64,000 nucleotides of DNA, taken from the NCBI GenBank assembly GCA_041402125.1, contig JAWKSY010000021.1:27410-91409 (forward strand), written 5' to 3'. Origin of the DNA: JAWKSY01 sp041402125 (GTDB lineage Bacteria; Planctomycetota; GCA-002687715; DRQF01). This document shows, one piece after another, positions 1 to 7,269 of the stretch (position 1 is the first letter of the stretch; each line of letters opens with the position of its first letter). A program made the position numbers and the translations under genes. Under the pieces are notes generated by a model. That model had not been told where the DNA came from. It searched no databases and saw nothing but the letters and a program-made list of their open reading frames with translations.

Positions 1-260
1 TCACCGCCGTCACCAACGGCCGACGCGTCGCGATGTACGATTACACCGAGGCGCAGTACCGAGCGCTCGAACGCCTCGCCGCCTGGGCCGTCCGCGAGTT
101 TCCCGCGCTGCTCCCGCGCGTCCCGGATTCCGCCGACGTGATCCCGCGCGCCGAACTCGAGGACTGGGCCGGATTCCTCGGCCACCACCACATCTCGAAG
201 GTCAAGGTCGACCCCGGCCCCGCCTTCGACTGGGCCCGCGTCCTCCCCGCCGCGCGCTGA
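1..260 (+). CDS. N-acetylmuramoyl-L-alanine amidase, C-terminal part (5' end outside window)
   Basis: The reading frame is already open at base 3 and stops at 258-260, so only about 85 C-terminal residues are present. The stretch YTEAQYRAL followed by GHHHISKVKVDPGPAFDW is the typical end of zinc amidases of the amidase_2 (AmpD/PGRP-like) family. There a late His and the K-DPGP-FDW segment complete the active site. The family cleaves the bond between MurNAc and the stem-peptide L-alanine in peptidoglycan. The catalytic N-terminal half cannot be checked here. The gene runs convergently towards the SDR gene, with an inverted-repeat cluster between them. Confidence 0.72.
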   Translation, partial: TAVTNGRRVAMYDYTEAQYRALERLAAWAVREFPALLPRVPDSADVIPRAELEDWAGFLGHHHISKVKVDPGPAFDWARVLPAAR

Positions 261-264
261 AAGC

Positions 265-520
265 TCTCATACGGTGTCAGTCACCGGATGAGAATCCGTA
301 TCGACGCGGCGGAGATGCTAGTACGGTGCCAGTCACCGGATGTGCATTTCCGTTCCAGCGCGACCGCTGACGAGACCGACTCGCCCGGAAATGCACATCC
401 GGTGACTGGCACCGTACTAGCATTTCGTGATCGACTCGGCGCGTTCGCCAGACGAGGAAACGTCTCATCCGGTGACTGACACCGTATGAGAATTCTCGTC
501 GGGTGACTGACGCCGTGTCA
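265..520. repeat. Nested inverted-repeat cluster (REP/BIME-like, GGTGYCAGTCACC family)
   Basis: Five related units lie between two convergent genes. The inner pair, 315-352 and 386-423, is a perfect 38-bp inverted repeat around a 33-bp loop. The outer pair, 265-293 and 463-491, is a perfect 29-bp inverted repeat. A degenerate fifth unit lies at about 494-518. All share the core GGTG(T/C)CAGTCACC. Nested palindromes at gene 3' ends are typical of REP/BIME elements mobilised by REP-associated tyrosine transposases. No such transposase is in the window, so that link is inference. The RNA could also act as a bidirectional terminator. Confidence 0.85.
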
Positions 521-524
521 GAGG

Positions 525-1388
525 TCAGAGCGCGTGCTCGCGGCGCAGCGCCTCGTCGAGCGGCTCGTCCTCGCCCGCGAGGCCGAAAAGATCGGAGAGG
601 TCGAGGCGGAGGTCCGGCGGGCGCGGCGGCGTGAAGGTGCGGGCGGCGAGCGAGGCGGGGCGGATGAAGGCGGGATCGAGGCCGGCGGCGGCGGCGACGC
701 GGCGGCCGAAGTCGAGGCGGCTCAGGCCCTCGGGGCCGCCGACGGCGAGTCGGCCGCGGAAGTCGCGTTCGAGGGCGAGGAGCGCCACGCGGGCCACGCG
801 TTCGACCGAGACCGGCTGACGGAACTCGTCCTCGAAGAGGTCGAGCGTCCGACCTTCCTCGGCCGCGCGCAGGATCATCTCGCTCGCGCTGCGGCGACCG
901 TCGGGCGAACGACCGAACACCAGCGCGAGTCGCAGGACGGCGGTCCGCGGACCGGCCGCGAGGACGGCCGCCTCGGCGTCCGCCTTGCCGCGCCCGTAGC
1001 CGGAAAGGGGAGCGGGCGGGTCGTCGGAGGCGTACGGCGCGCGCCGGCCGTCCCAGACCTGATCGGTGGAGAGGAAGACGAAGGGGATCCCGCGTCGCGC
1101 GGCGACCTCCGCGAGAGCGGCGGTGGCCTCGACGTTGACGCGACGCGCGCGTTCCGGGTCGGCCTCGGCGGCGGCGATCGAGGTGATCGCCGCCGCGTGG
1201 ATCACCGCCGCCGGTCGGAGCGCGTCGAGCCCGCGCGCGGCGGCGGCCGGATCGTCGAGGCCCAGGCGTTCGCGCGCGACGGCGTCGGGCGCGGGCCAGG
1301 TCGACCGGCCCTCCCGGTGAGCGAGGTCGAGAAGGCGAGCGCCGACGAGGCCGCTCGCGCCGGTGATGACGATCCGGGCGCCGGGCAC
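525..1388 (-). CDS. SDR-family sugar-nucleotide reductase, dTDP-4-dehydrorhamnose reductase (RmlD)-like
   Basis: This 287-residue protein has a Rossmann nucleotide-binding start (ITGASGLVG, residues 8-16), an HAAA segment near residue 65, a STDQVWDG substrate-loop motif, and the SDR catalytic pair Y131 and K135 (YGRGK). RmlD-type enzymes reduce the 4-keto group of nucleotide sugars or serve as related reductases in surface-polysaccharide synthesis. The exact substrate cannot be read from sequence. The start is a GTG lying 4 bases after the stop of the upstream OsmC gene, so the two are almost certainly co-transcribed. No other sugar-nucleotide genes are adjacent. Confidence 0.8.
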   Translation of the reverse strand: MPGARIVITGASGLVGARLLDLAHREGRSTWPAPDAVARERLGLDDPAAAARGLDALRPAAVIHAAAITSIAAAEADPERARRVNVEATAALAEVAARRGIPFVFLSTDQVWDGRRAPYASDDPPAPLSGYGRGKADAEAAVLAAGPRTAVLRLALVFGRSPDGRRSASEMILRAAEEGRTLDLFEDEFRQPVSVERVARVALLALERDFRGRLAVGGPEGLSRLDFGRRVAAAAGLDPAFIRPASLAARTFTPPRPPDLRLDLSDLFGLAGEDEPLDEALRREHAL

Positions 1389-1392
1389 CGTC

Positions 1393-1806
1393 TCAGGCTT
1401 CGCCGCCGAAGACGAAGCGGACGGGGATGTCGATCTCGGGGTGGAGGCTCTTCTTCACCGGGCAGGCCATGGCGGCGCGCTCCAGGCCTTCCCGATGGCG
1501 GGCGTCGAGGGCGATCGGGACCTCGATCTCGACCACGAGCTGCCCGATCCGGCGGGGATCGGTCTGCATGTGCTTCTCGATGCGGAAGCCCGCGCCGCGC
1601 AGGTCGATCTCGTGACGGCGGGCGTAGATCCCCATGATCGTCAGCATGCAGCTTCCCAGCGCGGTCGCGACGAGGTCGGTGGGGGAGAAGCACTCGCCCT
1701 TGCCCTCGTTGTCGCGCGGAGCGTCGGTGGCGAGCTCGGCGCCGCTGGGCAGGTGTCGGGAGGTGCAGCGGAGGTCGCCGTCGTAGCGGCCGCGGATCTC
1801 GACCAT
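1393..1806 (-). CDS. OsmC family peroxiredoxin-like protein
   Basis: The 137-residue length fits the OsmC/Ohr fold. The two conserved redox cysteines are C53 (ALGSCM) and C115 (AACPVKKSL), and the SPTDLVATALG helix is intact. OsmC/Ohr proteins reduce organic hydroperoxides through this cysteine pair using dithiol reductants, acting in the cytoplasm. The subgroup here (SPTDLV and CPVKKSLHPEI motifs) resembles OsmC-like and YhfA-type proteins more than classical Ohr. The ATG start has a GAGAG-type ribosome site upstream and lies 13 bases after the LON-domain gene, suggesting a three-gene operon. Confidence 0.86.
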   Translation of the reverse strand: MVEIRGRYDGDLRCTSRHLPSGAELATDAPRDNEGKGECFSPTDLVATALGSCMLTIMGIYARRHEIDLRGAGFRIEKHMQTDPRRIGQLVVEIEVPIALDARHREGLERAAMACPVKKSLHPEIDIPVRFVFGGEA

Positions 1807-1819
1807 CGGGGTTCTCTCT

Positions 1820-2389
1820 TCAGGGGCGGCGGCGGTGTTCCTCGAGGGCGCCGCGCGCGCGGGCGAGGGGGCTGGGCTCCGCGAAGAGCCCGGACATCAC
1901 GGGCTGAGGCAGCTTCATCTGCATCAGCAGAAGGTCGGTCAGGGTGCGGAGATCCACCTCCGCGGGAAGCTCGAAGGGGCCCTCGGCTCGCCCCAGCACC
2001 GCGGTCCGCAGCTCATCGAGGACGGTCTCCGGATAGCCCTCGCCGGGCTCCTCCTCGTCGAAGGGGAGGACCTCGACGAGACGGTAGGCGTGGGGGCTGT
2101 CGATCTCGCGGATCCGGACCCGGCCGAGGCCGGCCAGGACGATGATGAAACGGCCGTCGGGGAGCTTCTCGTGCCGGGCGATCTCGCCCAATCCGGCGAC
2201 CTCGTCGAGGGGTGGGCTTCCCGCGAGTTCGGCGACGTGCTCGTCCGGCACGGCCGCGATCACGAGCCGGCCGGCGACGTCGAGCTGGTCCTCGACCATC
2301 GCCCGGTAGCGGGGCTCGAAGACGTGGAGCGGCATCATCGAGCCCGGGAAGAGGTAGGCGCCGGGCAACGGGAAGACGGGCACGATCAT
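1820..2389 (-). CDS. LON peptidase substrate-binding (N-terminal) domain protein
   Basis: The 189-residue protein opens with VPVFPLPGAYLFPG-MPLHVFEPRYR, the hallmark of the Lon N-terminal domain (LonN/PUA-like). No AAA or protease domain follows. Stand-alone LON-domain proteins are widespread but biochemically poorly defined; recognition of protein substrates is the usual suggestion. The ATG is preceded closely by GGAGG. It is the first gene of the leftward LON-OsmC-SDR group. The 168-base gap to the phosphodiesterase gene must hold divergent promoters, but no convincing -10/-35 pair was picked out. Confidence 0.88.
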   Translation of the reverse strand: MIVPVFPLPGAYLFPGSMMPLHVFEPRYRAMVEDQLDVAGRLVIAAVPDEHVAELAGSPPLDEVAGLGEIARHEKLPDGRFIIVLAGLGRVRIREIDSPHAYRLVEVLPFDEEEPGEGYPETVLDELRTAVLGRAEGPFELPAEVDLRTLTDLLLMQMKLPQPVMSGLFAEPSPLARARGALEEHRRRP

Positions 2390-2558
2390 GCCTCCAGCTT
2401 ATCCCCCGGTGTGGACGAGGAAAGGAAGAGACCGGGGTTCCCGATCCTTGGTCCCGCCGGGCGAGGGGTTTAGCGCCGCCCGGCGAGCGGGGGTGAATCT
2501 CGCGGGGAGCCGAGACAAGGACCGGGTGACCTGTTAAGAACGGTCGCGGGGGGAGCGG

Positions 2559-3320
2559 ATGCGGATCAGGATCCTGGGCAATGCGGGCGAGGTGGACCTC
2601 GGGTCCTTCGCGACGAGCTTCCTCGTCGACGAGACCCTCGCCGTCGATGCCGGTTCGCTGGGATTCGCGCTGCCGCTCGCGGCCCAGCGCCGGGTGACGG
2701 ACGTGCTCATCACGCACGCCCATCTCGATCACGTCTGCTCGCTCCCGATCTTCCTCGAGAACGTCTACGAGCCGGATGGCGAGCCGGTCCGGATCCACGC
2801 CCACCGCGACGTGGCGGCCGAGCTCCGTCGGCACCTGTTCAACGACCGGATCTGGCCCGATTTCGAGCGCCTCTCCTCGGAGGGGCACCCCTTCCTCGAG
2901 TTCCGGGAGTTCGCGCAGGAGCGGCCCTTCCGGATCGGGGAGATCGAGGTGACGCCGCTCTCGGTGATCCACACCGTCCGCTGTTTCGGTTTCCTCCTCC
3001 GGAAGGGGGACCGCTCCGCCCTGATCGTGGGCGACACCGCGCCCACCCGGCGGATCTGGGAGCGGGCCCGGACGGCCCCGGGGCTCTCCCACGTCTTCCT
3101 CGAGGCCAGCTTCCCGGACCGACTCGCCGCCATGGCCCAGACGACGAAGCACCTCACCCCGTCGCGTCTGCGGGAGGAGAAGGCTAAAGTCGGAGGCGAC
3201 GTGAAGGTGATCGCGTATCACCTGAAGGCCCGATACGCGGACGAGATCGCGGCCGAGATCCGGGCGCTGGGCGATCCGGCGGTCGAGGTGGCGAGGACGA
3301 ACGAGGACTATTCGATCTGA
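2559..3320 (+). CDS. Metallo-beta-lactamase-fold class II 3',5'-cyclic-nucleotide phosphodiesterase-like protein
   Basis: The 253 residues form one MBL domain. The metal motif HAHLDH is near residues 52-57, further His and Asp ligands appear as VIHTVR and VGDTAP, and a late AYHLK histidine is present. The opening ILGNAGEVDLGSFATSFLVD and the segment LFNDRIWPDF resemble COG5212 (class-II cAMP phosphodiesterases) rather than beta-lactamases or RNase Z. The expected reaction is hydrolysis of cAMP or cGMP to the 5' nucleotide. Its TGA overlaps the ATG of the adenylate cyclase by one base (TGATG), implying translational coupling of synthesis and breakdown. A GGGGGAG ribosome site precedes the ATG. 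Another MBL substrate remains possible. Confidence 0.78.
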   Translation: MRIRILGNAGEVDLGSFATSFLVDETLAVDAGSLGFALPLAAQRRVTDVLITHAHLDHVCSLPIFLENVYEPDGEPVRIHAHRDVAAELRRHLFNDRIWPDFERLSSEGHPFLEFREFAQERPFRIGEIEVTPLSVIHTVRCFGFLLRKGDRSALIVGDTAPTRRIWERARTAPGLSHVFLEASFPDRLAAMAQTTKHLTPSRLREEKAKVGGDVKVIAYHLKARYADEIAAEIRALGDPAVEVARTNEDYSI

Positions 3321-4972
3321 TGTCTGCTGCTCCGTCTCCCGTTCGATTCACCTTCAACACCGGGTCCGGCGACGAGACGGTCCTGGTGAACAAGACCCGC
3401 GTGGTCCTGGGGCGTTCGCCGACCCAGGCCGACGTGACGATCAAGGAAGAGAAGATCTCGCGGACCCACGCCCAGGTGGTCCACGAGAACGGCGCCTGGT
3501 TCGTCGAGGATCTCGGCTCCGCGAACGGCACCCGCGTCAACTCGAACCCGGAGCGGGTCACGAAGGCCCAGCTCGCCTCGGGCGACGTCATCTGGCTGGG
3601 CGAGATGTCGGTCCGCTTCGACATCGAGCGCTCGCGCACCGGCTCGGCCCAGCAGCGCGTCGTCTTCAGCGAGGACGCGGCCCAGAAGAACAAGACGGCC
3701 GCCTTCAACATGTCCGAGCTCGGCCTGATGAGCGAGACCTCGGACGTCTTCGCCGCGAACAACAACGACAAGGCGGCGGCCTGGGCCGTCTCGCTCTTCA
3801 CCGAGGCCGCGCAGGTCATCCTCAGCTCGTCCTCGCTGGACGACATGTTCGAGAAGATCCTCGATCTCGTCTTCCAGAACCTCCCCGCCGAACGCGGCGT
3901 CGTCGCGCTGCTCAACGAGCAGGGAGAGATCGTGCCCCGCGTCACGCGCTCGCGCGACGGCAAGGAGGGCAGCGATCCGATCCGCATCAGCCACTCGATC
4001 GCGACCGAGGCCATCCAGAGTCACACCGCGTTCCGGGTCGGGCACGCGCTCTCCGACGACCGTTTCGGCGTCGAGGAGAGCATCATCAACCTGAACATCC
4101 AGTCCGCGATGTGCGCGCCGATGTTCGCCCCGCGCGGCGACCGCGGCGTCGTGGGCATCATCTACGTCGACTTCGTGAGCCGGCTGAAGCCCTTCTCCGA
4201 GGACGATCTCCGCCTGCTCTCCGCGCTCGCGGCCTTCGCCGCGGTGGCCGTCGAGCAGCGCCGTCTCCTCGACGAGATCCGCTTCGAGCAGGACTGCCGT
4301 TCGAAGCTCTCGAAGTACCACGCGCCGCAGGTCGTCGAGCGCATCATCGCCAACACCATGGCGAAGACCGGACTCGACGGCATGAAGGGCCTGGAACAGG
4401 GGATGATGGCCGAGCAGTGCGAGGTCTCGATCCTCTTCGCCGACCTTTCCGGCTTCACCGCGATGAGCGAGTTCCTCGGCGCGCTCGAGGTGGCGGCGAT
4501 CCTGAACGAGATCTTCGACCGCATGACGAAGTGCATCTTCGAGGCGGGCGGAACCCTCGACAAGTTCATGGGCGACGCCGTCATGGCCTTCTTCGGCGCT
4601 CCGCTCCGCCAGACCGACCACGCCGAGCGCGCGGTCCGGGCCGGGCTCGCGATGCAGAAGGCGCTGCAGGAACTGAACGCGGATCGCCCCGAGGGTCAGA
4701 ACGAGATCCGGATGCGCATCGGCATCAACAGCGGCACCGTCGTCGCGGGCGACATCGGCTCGCCCGACCGCAAGGACTACACCGTCATCGGCGACACCGT
4801 AAACGTCGCCTCCCGCCTCGAGTCGACGGTGGCGAAGCCGGGTCAGGTGGTCATCGGCCCGATGACCTACGAGCAGGTGCAGGGCAAGTTCACCTGCACG
4901 CCCCTCGAGCCCATCCCCCTGAAGGGCAAGACGCAGACGGTCCAGCCCTACCTCGCCGTCGACCGCTCGTGA
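3320..4972 (+). CDS. FHA-GAF-class III adenylate cyclase
   Basis: This 550-residue soluble protein has three modules. The FHA domain is about residues 8-103 (GRS, SRTHA, NGTRVN), for phosphothreonine recognition. The GAF domain is about 160-318, followed by a short coiled linker. The class III cyclase domain is about 366-548. Metal-binding aspartates D375 (FADLSGFT) and D419 (KFMGD) are present, as are the adenine-specifying K415 and D486 (KDYT) and the transition-state residues N495 and R499 (NVASRLE), so ATP is the likely substrate. Kinase signalling through FHA and a small ligand at GAF could control it. It is coupled to the phosphodiesterase upstream. Its TGA stop is the outermost base triplet of the inverted repeat at 4970-5046. 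Confidence 0.92.
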   Translation: MSAAPSPVRFTFNTGSGDETVLVNKTRVVLGRSPTQADVTIKEEKISRTHAQVVHENGAWFVEDLGSANGTRVNSNPERVTKAQLASGDVIWLGEMSVRFDIERSRTGSAQQRVVFSEDAAQKNKTAAFNMSELGLMSETSDVFAANNNDKAAAWAVSLFTEAAQVILSSSSLDDMFEKILDLVFQNLPAERGVVALLNEQGEIVPRVTRSRDGKEGSDPIRISHSIATEAIQSHTAFRVGHALSDDRFGVEESIINLNIQSAMCAPMFAPRGDRGVVGIIYVDFVSRLKPFSEDDLRLLSALAAFAAVAVEQRRLLDEIRFEQDCRSKLSKYHAPQVVERIIANTMAKTGLDGMKGLEQGMMAEQCEVSILFADLSGFTAMSEFLGALEVAAILNEIFDRMTKCIFEAGGTLDKFMGDAVMAFFGAPLRQTDHAERAVRAGLAMQKALQELNADRPEGQNEIRMRIGINSGTVVAGDIGSPDRKDYTVIGDTVNVASRLESTVAKPGQVVIGPMTYEQVQGKFTCTPLEPIPLKGKTQTVQPYLAVDRS

Positions 4973-5046
4973 ATAAAAGGGGTCAGACCCCCTTTATTCA
5001 AAAAGGGCCCCCTTTTGAATAAAGGGGGTCTGACCCCTTTTATTCA
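4970..5046. repeat. 77-bp REP/BIME-like inverted repeat, copy 1 (GGGGTCAGACCCC family)
   Basis: The arms 4970-5003 and 5013-5046 are perfect 34-bp reverse complements. Each arm is itself a hairpin (TGAATAAA ... GGGGTCAGACCCC ... TTTATTCA). The two convergent genes end inside it: the cyclase stop TGA is 4970-4972 and the NADH dehydrogenase stop TGA is 5046-5044, the outermost triplets of each arm. A second copy of identical length lies at 52851-52927. It is probably a mobile REP pair and could serve as a bidirectional terminator. Confidence 0.9.
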
Positions 5047-7053
5047 GCTCTTGAGGACGCGGGCGAGCATGTCGTCGGCCTCGATCGCGCCGACGAGACG
5101 CCGCGAGCTCGAGTCGGTGACGACGGGCAGCCAGACGAGGCCCTGCTCCTTCATCGTGCCCGCGGCCACGAGCGCGAAGTCGTTCGGCGTGACGGTGAAG
5201 CGCGCCTCGGTCATGAGCTCGGTCACGGGCGACTCGGGGAGGAGGCCCTCCTCGACGGCGCGGAGGAAGTTGCCGCGGTCGACGACGCCGCGGAGCGAGC
5301 CGTCGGCCGTCTTCACGCAGAGGTAGTCGACGTCGTTCTTCTGGAACTGGTCGAGGCAGTCCTGGAAGGTCGCGGTGTCCTGGATCTCCCGCTGGGCGGT
5401 CGAGGTCAGGAGTTCGCCGATGCGCACCGACTCGAGCGCCTCCTGGACGCGCGGGGTCCGGTGCCAGTTGGACTCGCCGCGGCGGACGACGGCCCGCGTG
5501 AGGAGGTCCTGCAGGGGAGCGAGCGAGCCCGAGACCTGCTTGAAGACGTTCTTGCCCATGACGACGGCTTCGGTGTCGACGCGAGCGCGGACGGCGGCAT
5601 TGCGGGGCTTGTCGGAGAGCAGCGCCATCTCGCCGAAGAAGTCGCCGGGGCCGAGGAGGGCGAGGACCTCGTCCTGATCGCCGTCCTTGCGGACGACCTC
5701 GACCTCGCCCGACTCGACGACGTAGAAGTCCGTGGCGGGATCGCCTTCCTTGAAGATGTAGTCGCCCGACTTGTAGAGCGCGCGGCTGACGCGGCTCGTG
5801 CGATCCTGCCGCAGGTGCGTGAGATCGCGCGAGAAGACGACCTGCCAGGCCCAGTCGAAGCCGACCTTGATCCGGCGCGCCCAGGTCGGGAGCTTCATGA
5901 GGTAGATGAGGCGCCACATCACCCAGGCGATGAAGCCCGAGAGGCGCATCCCCATGATCTCGGCCACCGCGCGGTGGCCGCCGATCGAGCAGAGCTGACC
6001 CACCGGCTTGAAGGAGAAGGGCTTCGTCGGTTCGCCCTTCAGCACCCGGAGGATGTTGTAGGCGGTCTGCTTCCCCTGGCGCTCCGCGAACTGCCCGGTC
6101 GGCGGGCTCGGCTTGCCGTCGTGCGCGTTGATCACGCTTGCGCAGTCGCCGACGGCCCAGAGGTCCTCCTTGCCCACCACGCGCATGTCGGGCTCGGTGC
6201 GGGGGCGGTTGCCGTCCAGCTCGACCTCGAGGCGCTTGATGATGGGGGAGGCCGTGCTGCCGATCGTGCAGACGACGGTGGCGCCCGGGATCTCGCGCCC
6301 GTCCTTCAGGAAGATCCCCTCGTGGGTGACCATCGCGGCGCGCGCCTCGAGGACGACCTCGACGCCGGCCTTCTCCATCTTGGCGCGCGTGAAGTCGCGC
6401 AGCTTGGCGCCGATCTCCGGCAGGAGCTGATCGCGGCTGTGGACGATGCAGACCCGGATGTCCTCGGGGCGGATGTTCTGGAAGAACTTCCGGCTCCCGC
6501 GGGCGAGGTCGTTGATCTCGCCCGCCGCCTCGACGCCCGAGTAGCCGCCGCCGATGACGATGAAGGTGAGGTACCAGCGCCGCTTCTCGGCGTCGGCGCA
6601 GACCTCGGCCTTCTCGAGCTGCTGCATGATGTGGGCGCGGAGCGCGACCGCGTCGCCGACCGTCTTCAGCGGGAAGGCGTGGTCCGCCATGCCCGGCACC
6701 ATGCCGAGGTTGACGACGCCGCCGCAGGCGAGGACGCAGTGGTCGTAGGGGATGGTCTCGTTGCGCCCCTCGTAGTTCTCGAAGACGACCTCGCGGGCGT
6801 CGGGCCGGACCTCGACGACATCCTCGGTGCGGCACATGACCTTGGGGAGCATCTGGCGCAGCGGCGCCGCCACCGCGTCCGGGTTGAGCGATCCGCCCGC
6901 GACCTCGGCCAGCATGGGGTGGAAGACCATGTGGTTCTCGCGGTTGAAGATCGTGATCTCGGCCTCGTCGGGCCGGAGCTTCTTCCGCAGGATGCGGGCG
7001 CACTTCACGCCCGCGAAGCCTCCGCCCACGATGACGATTCTCGTCTTGGACAC
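5044..7053 (-). CDS. Type II NADH:quinone oxidoreductase (NDH-2) fused to a cyclic-nucleotide-binding domain and CBS pair
   Basis: This 669-residue protein starts at a GTG with GGGGGAG seven bases upstream; the long open frame before it is antisense shadow. Residues 1-400 are NDH-2: an FAD Rossmann motif (VIVGGGFAG, 7-15), an NADH Rossmann motif (VIGGGYSGVE, 166-175), WAVGDCA (299-305), and an amphipathic C-terminal helix near 375-405 that suits membrane docking. Residues about 420-525 are a CNMP-binding domain whose phosphate-binding cassette FFGEMALL---PRNAAV keeps Glu475 and Arg484, the ligand contacts. Residues about 550-668 are two CBS motifs, often adenylate-binding. NDH-2 normally ends near 400-430 residues, so the regulatory tail is unusual. 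The neighbouring cyclase and phosphodiesterase suggest cAMP control. Confidence 0.9.
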   Translation of the reverse strand: MSKTRIVIVGGGFAGVKCARILRKKLRPDEAEITIFNRENHMVFHPMLAEVAGGSLNPDAVAAPLRQMLPKVMCRTEDVVEVRPDAREVVFENYEGRNETIPYDHCVLACGGVVNLGMVPGMADHAFPLKTVGDAVALRAHIMQQLEKAEVCADAEKRRWYLTFIVIGGGYSGVEAAGEINDLARGSRKFFQNIRPEDIRVCIVHSRDQLLPEIGAKLRDFTRAKMEKAGVEVVLEARAAMVTHEGIFLKDGREIPGATVVCTIGSTASPIIKRLEVELDGNRPRTEPDMRVVGKEDLWAVGDCASVINAHDGKPSPPTGQFAERQGKQTAYNILRVLKGEPTKPFSFKPVGQLCSIGGHRAVAEIMGMRLSGFIAWVMWRLIYLMKLPTWARRIKVGFDWAWQVVFSRDLTHLRQDRTSRVSRALYKSGDYIFKEGDPATDFYVVESGEVEVVRKDGDQDEVLALLGPGDFFGEMALLSDKPRNAAVRARVDTEAVVMGKNVFKQVSGSLAPLQDLLTRAVVRRGESNWHRTPRVQEALESVRIGELLTSTAQREIQDTATFQDCLDQFQKNDVDYLCVKTADGSLRGVVDRGNFLRAVEEGLLPESPVTELMTEARFTVTPNDFALVAAGTMKEQGLVWLPVVTDSSSRRLVGAIEADDMLARVLKS

Positions 7054-7269
7054 CGGTCGCTCCCCCAGATGGCCCGAACGCGGCGCCCGGCGGCCCCTTC
7101 CGCTCCCTTCCGGAGAGCGTCCGCCCCGCGCGCCCGGCGAGCCCGCGGGCCCGCGCCGACGCATCCTATCCCCCGGGGGCCGCGAGGGTAGCCCCGGTCG
7201 GGCGCCCGATCCTTCGACCCCGCCCGGGGATCGGTTAGGCTGACGGCGACCCACCAAGGAGATGAGCCC

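Noticed and set aside
265..520. CRISPR array
   Set aside because: Units alternate in orientation, spacing is irregular (22, 33 and 39 bases) and arms form nested palindromes, so it is REP/BIME-like.
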